Shown: positions 1 to 6,593 of the stretch, one piece after another
Layout: every line of letters begins with the position of its first letter
Position numbering within the stretch: position 1 is the first letter of the stretch
Assembly (NCBI GenBank): GCA_017304275.1
Contig: JAFKKW010000461.1
Coordinates: forward strand, 1-26,004
Reading direction: 5' to 3'
Source of the DNA: Hyphomicrobiales bacterium
GTDB taxonomy: Bacteria > Pseudomonadota > Alphaproteobacteria > Rhizobiales > Hyphomicrobiaceae
DNA length: 26,004 nt
The notes under the pieces: generated by a model
The model's input: the letters and a program-made list of their open reading frames with translations, nothing else
The model's database searches: none
What the model was told of the DNA's origin: nothing
Position numbers and translations under genes: made by a program

Positions 1-1189
1 CCTTGGACAGGAAGCCGTTGAGTAGCGGCACGCCGGCCATGGCGGCTGCGGCGACCATGGCCAGGGTCGCTGTGACCGGCATGAACCGGTAGAGGCCGCT
101 CAGGCGGCGGATGTCGCGTGTTCCGGTCTCGTGATCGATGATGCCGGCGGCCATGAACAGCGATGCCTTGAACGTCGCATGGTTCATCAGGTGGAAGATG
201 GCGGCGACGGTAGCGAGCGGCGAATCCAGGCCGAGCAGAAGCGTTATCAGGCCCAGGTGGCTGATGGTCGAATAGGCGAGCACGCCCTTGAGATCGTTCT
301 GGAACATGGCGAGGAACGCGGCTGCCACGAAGGTGACGAGCCCCGTCGTTCCGACGATCCAGAGCCAGTAGTCGGTGCCGGACATCGCCGGCCACAGCCG
401 CACCAGCAGGAAGACGCCGAGCTTCACCATGGTTGCCGAATGCAGGTAGGCGGACACGGGCGTCGGCGCGACCATGGCGCGCGGCAGCCAGAAGTGAAAC
501 GGCATCTGCGCGCTCTTGGTCAGCGCGCCGAGCAGGATGAGGACGAGCGCCGGGAGATAGAGCGCGTGCGCGCGGATCGCGTCGCCGGATGCCAGCACGC
601 GGTCGAGGTCGTAGCTGCCGACGATATGGCCGAGCACCAACACGCCGCCGAACAAGCAGAGGCCGCCCGAGGCGGTGACCGTCAGTGCAATACGTGCGCC
701 GGCGCGGGCGCCGGCATCGTGTTGCCAGTAGCCGATGAGCAGGAACGAGAGGAAGCTGGTCAGCTCCCAGAAAAATACGAGCTGGATGAGATTGCCCGAC
801 AGCACGACGCCGAGCATGGCGCCCATGAACGCCAGGAGGAACGAGAAGAAGCGCGGAACCGGGTCGTCGGGTGCCATGTAGTAGCGGGCATAAAGGAAGA
901 CCAGGAAGCCGATGCCCGTGATGAGTAGGGCGAAGATCCAGGCGAAGCCGTCGAGCCGGAGCACGAACGAGAGACCTGCGGACGGCACCCATGACCATTC
1001 GGCGCGAACGATCTGTCCGTCGACCACGGCCGGATAGAGGAGGCTGAAGATCGCCACCTCGGAGAGCGCGATCCCACAGGCGAGCCACGCTTCGAGGTTC
1101 CGCGCGTTGGTGGGAAGTAAGGCGGCGACGAGACTGCCGAGGGCGGGAATCGCGATTGCAATGAGAAGCAGCGATTCGTTCGACATCAT
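1..1189 (-). CDS. mrpA: Mrp-type monovalent cation/H+ antiporter subunit A, N-terminal part (cut by window edge)
   Basis: The minus strand reads openly from an ATG at 1189 (a second ATG follows at 1186) to the first base of the window, giving about 396 residues of a longer protein. It is strongly hydrophobic with many membrane segments. Stretches typical of the MrpA/MnhA/PhaA family are visible: FFWELTSFLSFLLIGYW near residues 140-155, KSAQMPFHFWLP near 225-236, then APTPVSAYLHSATMVKLGVF and HLMNHATFKASLFM. These are the proton-channel motifs shared with NADH dehydrogenase NuoL, with conserved Glu and Lys in the membrane. Subunit A of the Mrp complex exchanges Na+ or K+ for protons across the inner membrane and supports pH and salt tolerance. 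The C-terminal part and any other mrp genes lie left of the window. A NuoL or hydrogenase-4 type subunit is less likely because of the AP-TPVSAYLHSATM wording. Confidence 0.85.
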   Translation of the reverse strand, partial: MMSNESLLLIAIAIPALGSLVAALLPTNARNLEAWLACGIALSEVAIFSLLYPAVVDGQIVRAEWSWVPSAGLSFVLRLDGFAWIFALLITGIGFLVFLYARYYMAPDDPVPRFFSFLLAFMGAMLGVVLSGNLIQLVFFWELTSFLSFLLIGYWQHDAGARAGARIALTVTASGGLCLFGGVLVLGHIVGSYDLDRVLASGDAIRAHALYLPALVLILLGALTKSAQMPFHFWLPRAMVAPTPVSAYLHSATMVKLGVFLLVRLWPAMSGTDYWLWIVGTTGLVTFVAAAFLAMFQNDLKGVLAYSTISHLGLITLLLGLDSPLATVAAIFHLMNHATFKASLFMAAGIIDHETGTRDIRRLSGLYRFMPVTATLAMVAAAAMAGVPLLNGFLSK

Positions 1190-1561
1190 CGTTCGGCAAT
1201 TACCCCAAAAGACCCGCGCCTGGACCCGACGCCTCGACGACCGCTCTCCCGGAACGTTTCAACCAGCCCGGCGCAGACGGTCGTCCGCGGCGCTCAATTT
1301 TACGTTGAAACCGGATTGGCAAGCAGATCCGCACGCCCCGGCGACGGACTTGCTGACGCTGGATCGCGCGTGAACAGCGGAGCAGACGGGACGCCCATGG
1401 TCAAGTCTCCCGAGATTTTTATCAGGTGCGGCGTGCGCCCGCGCCCTTAAGTAGTCGGTGCCGTGTCACGGATCCCAACGATGTCATCGGATTGTCAGCG
1501 TCCTCGGAGCGTTGCGGGAACGCCCGCGGTCGCTGCTCGATCGAGGGGCAAGGCGACCGCC
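1190..1561. other. Intergenic region upstream of mrpA
   Basis: No convincing gene is visible between the mrpA start and the end of the next minus-strand gene. Short open frames on the plus strand have arginine-rich, low-complexity translations typical of chance frames in GC-rich DNA. The mrpA promoter should lie here, but I see no clear -35/-10 pair. A weak G-rich Shine-Dalgarno-like stretch sits about 13 bases ahead of the mrpA ATG. Confidence 0.4.
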
Positions 1562-2335
1562 TTAGGGGTTGTGGTCGGATGAGGGTGGATTTTCTCCACC
1601 TAAACCAATACCCGCGCCCAATCCGGCACCCATTCCCATGCCCGCGCCCGTCCCCATGCCGCCGCCTCTTCCGCCGGCGCCTTGCCGCGTGGCCTCGTTT
1701 CTCCGCTCACCCCGGCCGCGTCCGCCGGAGCTCGACGGGCGCGTGGGGCCCTGCATCGGAATCGCAAGGTCGGATGGGATCGGATCGAGATCGAGCGCCT
1801 CGCGAATGAAATTGCGCAGTGAGACGACGAGCTCATGCGTGTGGACGGGGCGTCCGGCCGTCAGCTCGCGCGCGGCGCGCTCGGCAAGGCGCACATGCTC
1901 CTCGGTGCCGAGCAAGATGATGTCCGACAGGGCGGCTTCGACCGAATCGCGGATTCGCCGTGCCCGGTCGGAACCTGTGGTCATGGCGCCGTCGGCGGGC
2001 GGATCGAGGACGGTCTTGATGTCGTCCTCGGCGATGGGTTCGCCGATCTGGCGCTTGTCGCGCAGGTGGGTCGGATCGACGGTCAGAGTACCGGTGAATG
2101 AGCCGCCCAGGACCTTGTAGGCGGCGATCAGCGTGCGCAGGCGCTCGTTGATCTGGCGGTTCATGCGCTCGCGGCGTTGCTGGATGGTGACCATCATCAG
2201 CAACCGGATGCCGATGCCGATGAACGCGAACAGTGCTAGGCCGATCACGGTCCCGAGCAGGCCCTGCCACGAACTGAAATCAAGGTAGCGCAGCGACGCC
2301 TCCCGTTTGTTGCGGCACCCAGCCTTGCGCTGCAC
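1562..2335 (-). CDS. Membrane-anchored protein of unknown function with Gly/Met-rich tail
   Basis: A 257-residue protein starting with GTG at 2335; AAGGAGG lies 11 bases upstream, which supports this start. An ATG at 2343 is out of frame. Residues about 24-48 form one membrane segment (LLGTVIGLALFAFIGIGIRLLMM), followed by a basic stretch (QQRRERMNRQINERLR) that suggests the rest faces the cytoplasm. The middle (about 60-190) is soluble and helical. The tail from about 205 is low complexity, first Arg/Ser/Gly rich and then Gly-Met-Ala repeats (GMGTGAGMGMGAGLGAG). I do not recognise a named family. It is probably an ordinary host gene, since it lies outside the tRNA-Arg attachment site. Confidence 0.7.
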   Translation of the reverse strand: MQRKAGCRNKREASLRYLDFSSWQGLLGTVIGLALFAFIGIGIRLLMMVTIQQRRERMNRQINERLRTLIAAYKVLGGSFTGTLTVDPTHLRDKRQIGEPIAEDDIKTVLDPPADGAMTTGSDRARRIRDSVEAALSDIILLGTEEHVRLAERAARELTAGRPVHTHELVVSLRNFIREALDLDPIPSDLAIPMQGPTRPSSSGGRGRGERRNEATRQGAGGRGGGMGTGAGMGMGAGLGAGIGLGGENPPSSDHNP

Positions 2336-2451
2336 CGCCTCATGCCCCTCCTTACGATGGGCTATGGCGCGATCCGCATCAAGGGAAGGCAGGCGGTGCG
2401 GGGCTAGCGCGTCCGGAGGGCTAGGACGGCGTGGGCTGTTTTGTTCGAAAA

Positions 2452-2497
2452 TGGCGCGCCCGAAAGGATTCGAACCTCTGACCCCCAGATTCGTAGT
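2452..2497 (-). other. 3' half of a tRNA-Arg(ACG) gene: attachment-site core of an integrative element
   Basis: Read on the minus strand, this is the anticodon loop CTACGAA (anticodon ACG), the 3' strand of the anticodon stem, the variable loop, a T arm with TTCGAAT loop, the acceptor 3' strand CGGGCGC, discriminator G and an encoded CCA (2452-2454). The matching 5' half should continue from 2498 upward but is absent, so this is not a working tRNA. Such a 46-base 3' half is what remains at one end when a tyrosine-integrase element inserts into a tRNA gene and restores the whole tRNA at its other end. An integrase N-terminus follows at 2644, as expected. The intact tRNA-Arg should sit at the far right end of the element, outside this window. 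Confidence 0.8.
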
Positions 2498-2602
2498 AAG
2501 TGACTCTGGCGACTCAGGTTTTCGCTCTCACTCTCAAAATCGCGTATTTTCAGTGGGTTGACCGACGGCATTCCTCGGTACACGCCGTAAATTCGACGCA
2601 AA

Positions 2603-2624
2603 ATGTTTGCTAGATGTTTGCTAG
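2603..2624 (+). repeat. Tandem 11-bp repeat at the integrase leader
   Basis: ATGTTTGCTAG occurs twice in direct tandem (2603-2613 and 2614-2624), just ahead of the integrase start. The second copy supplies an in-frame ATG at 2614, but the family-like start is the ATG at 2644. It is either a small slippage duplication or an arm-type binding site; the sequence does not decide. Confidence 0.6.
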
Positions 2625-2643
2625 AGCGATTCGGGAAGACGCT

Positions 2644-3168
2644 ATGGCACTCATCATTCACGGCCGGATTACCAAGGTGTCCGTCGACAGGTTGCGCAAG
2701 GGGCAGATGCTGCGCGACGAGACGTTGAAAGGGTTCGGCGCCCGCCGGCAGGCTGGGCCGGTTGTCTATTTTCTGCAGAAGCGGGTTCACGGGAAGATCC
2801 GCTGGATCACCATCGGGACGCATGGAGCGCCGTGGACGGCCGAGACGGCGCGGAAGCGTGCCGAGCAGTTGATCGGTGACATCGCGGGCGGCGGAGATCC
2901 CGCCGAAGCCAAACGGCAAGAGCGTGCGCGTGCGACCGTGGCTGAGGCGTCTGCGCTCTTTCTCGCCCACCATGGTCCGAAATTGAAACCCCGCACCCGC
3001 GAAGAGTATGAGCGGCTGTTCCGCGCCCAAGGCTACAAGCGCACCGAGGATTGGTACTCCGTGCTGACCCATGAGCTCGGACATTGGTCCGGTGCTGAAA
3101 AGCGTCTCAACCGCGACCTTCGCAACCGTTTCGGCGATGAAGCGTATGCCATGGAGGAACTCGTCGCC
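2644..3168 (+). pseudogene. Chimeric pseudogene: integrase N-terminus fused to middle of ArdC-like antirestriction protein
   Basis: The frame opens at ATG 2644 (MALIIHGRITKVSVDRL; GGGAAG upstream) and continues to a stop at 3231. Residues 1 to about 122 match the N-terminal arm-binding (DUF4102-like) part of tRNA-type tyrosine integrases, through KPRTREEYERLFR. The catalytic domain is missing. From about residue 123 the protein becomes the zincin-like metallopeptidase domain of ArdC antirestriction proteins: WYSVLTHELGHWSGAEKRL with the HELGH zinc motif, then RFGDEAYAMEELVA. The ssDNA-binding N-terminal half of ArdC is missing. The homology stops at 3168, where an inserted mobile element begins; codons after that are element sequence. 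The ArdC C-terminus resumes in frame at 15413. I infer a deletion joining int to ardC, then insertional splitting. Neither parent activity should remain. Confidence 0.85.
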
Positions 3169-3206
3169 TTATCTGGACGGTCTGGCCGAGGATTATCTGG
3201 ACAGTC
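3169..3206 (+). repeat. Left end of the transposon: two direct copies of the terminal repeat
   Basis: TTATCTGGACGGTC (3169-3182) and TTATCTGGACAGTC (3193-3206) differ at one base and are spaced 24 bp apart. The outer copy abuts the hexamer GTCGCC. The first 16 bases match the inverted right end (15397-15412) at 13 positions. These are good candidates for recombinase core and accessory binding sites. Confidence 0.75.
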
Positions 3207-3254
3207 CCAGGCGACTCGGGTGTTTTCCTGATGCAGGCGCTCGAGGTGATGTTG

Positions 3255-3298
3255 CCGCAGTGATGAAGGCCCCGCGCGCGGGGCCTTCATCACTGCGG
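3255..3298. terminator. 44-bp perfect palindrome near the left end, possible hairpin insulator
   Basis: Every base from 3255 to 3276 pairs with its mirror from 3277 to 3298, with centre GCGCGC. The core arms read GATGAAGGCCCC and GGGGCCTTCATC. It lies between the ardC fragment and the first recombinase gene. As RNA it would form a very stable hairpin that could block transcription entering from ardC. No T-run follows on either strand, so a classical intrinsic terminator is not proven. It could instead be a protein-binding or single-strand hairpin site of the element. Confidence 0.5.
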
Positions 3299-3360
3299 AG
3301 AGCCCAAAGTCTTCCCAGTCCAAAGCGTCGAGGTGCACGAAGCAGAGGGGGGCTCGTCTC

Positions 3361-4794
3361 ATGATCACGCTATTGGAGGCTGGTGTGCGGCCGGCCGCGG
3401 AGAGCGGCAGCACTGCCACTTGGAGCCGAACGGTACGGGCGCCAGCGATCCTTCCCGATGGCGCTCCCTACGCCCCGCATCTCGACCGCTGCCTCGCTGA
3501 CCTGCCCCTCAATGGCGTGCGATCGCAGCACAGCCTGCGCAGCTACGCCTATGACCTGCTGGTCTGGGTCCGCTTCCTCGACGAGGCGCGAAGCAAGACC
3601 GTGTGGCAAGCGACGCGCGAGGATGTGGATGCGTACCATCGCGCCCGCCGGGATGACGAGGCCGCGAACCGCGTCTCGGCCGCAAGCTGGAACCGCGCCG
3701 TGGCTGCGCTCGACAAGCTCTACCGATGGGCGGCCGAGGACGGGATCATCGCTCGGACCCCGTTCACCTACCGCGACGTGTGGCGCCGGATGCCGTCCGG
3801 CCGCGGCCGCACGATTACCTGCACCCGCAACCAGGCCTACGAGCGCGCTGCGAAGCGCTCCGACGTCAAGTTCATCACCATCGAGGACTACCGCCGCTTC
3901 CGCGATGTCGGACTCAAGGGCCTCGCTGTCGACGCCAGCGAGCGTCCTGGCGCCCGCGACCGCAACGGCAGCCGCAACGCGCTGTTCGCCGATCTGCTGA
4001 TCACGACGGGACTCAGGCTCGAGGAGGCCTCGTCCCTGTTCGCCGTTGAGATCGAGGAGGCGATACGAACCAACGCCGGCCGCGACAAGCAGGTCGCGTT
4101 CCGACTGCAAGCCGCGTTGACCAAGGGCTACAAGGGCCGCACTATCCGCATCCCGGCCTCGCTGCTTGTCCGACTACGCAGCTACCTCGAGGTCGAGCGC
4201 GCGAACGCCGTCGGCAAATTCCGGGCGCGCGGCGGCGCGAAGCGGATGACAGCCACCATCACTGGCAGCATGGCCGACGGCCGGATCGAGATCGCGAGGA
4301 AGGACGGCACGCGGGCGCCGCTGCGGCTCGAGACCGTGACGCCGGACGAGCGCCGCCGGCTGGTCATCTACGGCAGTGATGGCACGCCAATCGAGCCTGC
4401 GGCCTTGTGGCTGAGCGAGGTAGGCCTGCCAATCGCGCCCAACACGTGGGAAGTCACCTTCACGCGCGCGTCCCGGCGCTGCCAGGCGGCCGGCCTCGCC
4501 TACGATGTTCACCCGCATCAGCTGCGGCACAGCTTCGCCGTGCACATGCTGGCGCTCCTGATCCGGCAGCGGTTCGGCGAGGCGCACAAGGATCAGGACC
4601 TCACCGGCGCGGCCTATCGCCGGCTGCTCGGCGATCCCCTGCAGCAGGTGCAGCGCCTGTTGGGGCATTCGAGCATCGCCACCACCTACATCTATCTCGA
4701 TCATCTTGCCGGCTGCCAGGACACGGTCGATGCCGCCGTCGACGAGCTGCTCTCCGGCATCGAGGTGTCGCAACCGGTCAGGGCAGCAGCATGA
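3361..4794 (+). CDS. Tyrosine recombinase, first of three (catalytically complete)
   Basis: 477 residues, ATG at 3361 with AGGGGGG about 9 bases upstream. The N-terminal part (about 40-130) is a SAM-like core-binding domain (LRSYAYDLLVWVRFLDE). The catalytic domain shows all main residues of the family: Arg219 in TTGLRLEE, His386 and Arg389 in HQLRHSF, His436 in LGHSSIATT and the nucleophile Tyr445 nine residues later. It would cut and rejoin DNA through a 3'-phosphotyrosine. Its stop overlaps the next start as ATGA at 4791-4794, so the three recombinases are translationally coupled. Of the trio, this is the only one with the full canonical set, so it may supply most strand-exchange activity. 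Size and order recall TnpA of Tn554 and RitA of RIT elements, but the exact subfamily cannot be fixed by eye. Confidence 0.9.
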   Translation: MITLLEAGVRPAAESGSTATWSRTVRAPAILPDGAPYAPHLDRCLADLPLNGVRSQHSLRSYAYDLLVWVRFLDEARSKTVWQATREDVDAYHRARRDDEAANRVSAASWNRAVAALDKLYRWAAEDGIIARTPFTYRDVWRRMPSGRGRTITCTRNQAYERAAKRSDVKFITIEDYRRFRDVGLKGLAVDASERPGARDRNGSRNALFADLLITTGLRLEEASSLFAVEIEEAIRTNAGRDKQVAFRLQAALTKGYKGRTIRIPASLLVRLRSYLEVERANAVGKFRARGGAKRMTATITGSMADGRIEIARKDGTRAPLRLETVTPDERRRLVIYGSDGTPIEPAALWLSEVGLPIAPNTWEVTFTRASRRCQAAGLAYDVHPHQLRHSFAVHMLALLIRQRFGEAHKDQDLTGAAYRRLLGDPLQQVQRLLGHSSIATTYIYLDHLAGCQDTVDAAVDELLSGIEVSQPVRAAA

Positions 4795-6593
4795 GCGGCA
4801 AGAGCAGGGCACGGCCACGCAAGGGGCAGCGCGTCTCGTTCTCACGCGCCGATGGCCAGCAACCGGCACGGCGGTCCGACGCTGTCACCGGCTTGCGCTT
4901 CACCATCGACACAGCGCATGGCGGGGCAGCGCTGATCGATCTCGTCGCGCTGCGTCCGCGCCGGTTGGCGCTCGCCTTCGGCTCGGCTCTGCGGGAGCTC
5001 GCGCCGACCATGGTGCGCTCGACCGTGCTGCAGCACCTCAATGGCCTGAAGCGCTTCTTCGTGTTCCTCAACGAGACCGCGCCCACGATCGACGGCCCCG
5101 AGCATCTGCGGGCCGAGCACGTCGACGGCTTCGAGAGCTGGCTCGAGGCCCAGGGCGTGACGACCATCCACCGCCACACCATTATCGCCAAGGCCATCAT
5201 CGCGCTCCGAACCGTCGATGCGAGCCGGCCCGGTCTCCTTGACGAGAAGCTGCGGCAGCGGCTCAGCTACACCAGCGCGCGGCCCCTCGGTCGCTCGACG
5301 CCGCGCGATGCCTACAGCGGCTACGTTGCCAAGCAGCTGCGCGATGCCGCCCGTGCCGATATCCAGGCCATCACGCGCCGGCTCAAGTCGCCGGCCCCGA
5401 TCGAGCATGCCGACGCCACGTTACACGGCCACCTCGAGGCCGCCGCCGAGGTCATCGAGGCCGAGGGCATGATCGGCCATACGCATCCGGTCCTGCGCTC
5501 GTTCTACCGGCGGTTTCACCTGCTCGGTCTCGAGAACGGTATGCCGATCCGCGATCTGCATGCCCGCCGCTACCTGCTGGCCGAGGACATCATCCCGTTC
5601 TTCGTCGCGCTCAGCCTGGAGACCGGCCTCGAGCCCGAGTGCGTGAAGGTTCTGCGCGCCGACTGCCTGCGCAATCCTGCCCCCGGCACGATCGAGATCG
5701 AGTATGTGAAGCGGCGCGCCCGTGGATCAGAGTGGAAGCGCCTGCGCGTCCGCGACGGTGCGTCGTCCACGCCGGGCGGCATCATCCGGACGCTCATCCA
5801 GCTGACGGCTTTCGCCCGCAAGTACAAGCCCAGCGACAGCCTATGGCTCTATTTCCACACCGGACGAATCGCCGATCGCATTCTGCACCCGCAGGAGATG
5901 ATCGATATCTGGGTCGCGCGACACAGCTTGGTCGATGATCCGGGCCAGCCGTTGCCTCTGCTGCTCTCCCGTCTCCGCAAGACGCACAAGGCGCTCTGGT
6001 ACGCCAAGACCCAGGGGGACATGGCCCGCTTCGCCATCGGTCACACGCCCGAGGTCGCCGCCCGCCATTACGCCGATCTTCCGTCACTGCGTCACCTGCA
6101 CGAGCAGACCATCGCCGACGGCCTCAACGATGCGCTCACCTCCGCGCTTCAGCCGCGTATCGTCACGCCCGAGGAGGAAGCCGCCGCCCACCGGGCCCCA
6201 TCGACGCTGCAACTTCCCATTCCGGCGGCCGAGGTGCGCCGCGTGCTCGCCGGCAAGCAGGATGTCTGGCTGGCGAGCTGCAGCGGCTTCCACAACAGCC
6301 CATTCGCGACGGAGGGTGAGCCGTGCTCGGAGCCGTTCTGGGGCTGCCTCGAATGCCGCAATGCCGTCATCACCGCGCGCAAGCTCCCATCCATCATCGC
6401 GTTCCTGGATTTCATCGTCGCGCGCCGCGCCGGGATGGACGAGGCTGACTGGCAAGCGAAGTTCGGTCGCGCCTGGTCGCGCATCACGCGGCAGGTGCTG
6501 CCGGCATTTTCCGATGTCGTCGTAGCCGAGGCACGGGAGAAGGCCAAGGCGCTCGATCATCAACCCTATCTGCCGTTGGAGGCACGCGCATGA
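4791..6593 (+). CDS. Tyrosine recombinase-like protein, second of three, with altered catalytic residues
   Basis: 600 residues from the ATG at 4791, which overlaps the previous stop; longer open sequence upstream in this frame is antisense-free overlap with the first gene and not needed. The recombinase fold is visible: LSLETGLEPECVKVL, LLSRLRKTHKALW and IGHTPEVAARHYADL. His418 and Tyr427 keep the usual nine-residue spacing. However, the first catalytic arginine position holds Glu281, and the box II histidine position holds Ser393 (Arg396 remains). The C-terminal extension (about 485-530) has a cysteine/histidine cluster (CSGFHNSP, PCSEPFWGCLECRN) that could bind zinc. It may be a structural partner or accessory DNA-binding subunit. 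The stop overlaps the third gene as ATGA at 6590-6593. Confidence 0.85.
   Translation: MSGKSRARPRKGQRVSFSRADGQQPARRSDAVTGLRFTIDTAHGGAALIDLVALRPRRLALAFGSALRELAPTMVRSTVLQHLNGLKRFFVFLNETAPTIDGPEHLRAEHVDGFESWLEAQGVTTIHRHTIIAKAIIALRTVDASRPGLLDEKLRQRLSYTSARPLGRSTPRDAYSGYVAKQLRDAARADIQAITRRLKSPAPIEHADATLHGHLEAAAEVIEAEGMIGHTHPVLRSFYRRFHLLGLENGMPIRDLHARRYLLAEDIIPFFVALSLETGLEPECVKVLRADCLRNPAPGTIEIEYVKRRARGSEWKRLRVRDGASSTPGGIIRTLIQLTAFARKYKPSDSLWLYFHTGRIADRILHPQEMIDIWVARHSLVDDPGQPLPLLLSRLRKTHKALWYAKTQGDMARFAIGHTPEVAARHYADLPSLRHLHEQTIADGLNDALTSALQPRIVTPEEEAAAHRAPSTLQLPIPAAEVRRVLAGKQDVWLASCSGFHNSPFATEGEPCSEPFWGCLECRNAVITARKLPSIIAFLDFIVARRAGMDEADWQAKFGRAWSRITRQVLPAFSDVVVAEAREKAKALDHQPYLPLEARA

Noticed and set aside
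131..928. 265-codon open frame on the plus strand
   Set aside because: It is antisense to mrpA; its Glu/His/Arg-rich translation has no family features, while the opposite strand gives a clear multi-pass membrane protein.
1426..2120. Plus-strand open frames overlapping the minus-strand gene at 1562-2335
   Set aside because: Their translations are Pro/Arg/Ser-rich shadows; the minus-strand frame has a good ribosome binding site and a membrane segment.
2404..3084. Long minus-strand open frame across the tRNA fragment and integrase
   Set aside because: It reads through the tRNA remnant and lies antisense to a recognisable integrase/ArdC protein.
3370..4110. Minus-strand open frames within the recombinase trio, including those at 4174-4869, 4842-5408 and 7133-8338
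   Set aside because: GC-rich coding DNA leaves long antisense frames; none shows motifs, and the plus-strand recombinases have ordered catalytic residues and coupled starts.
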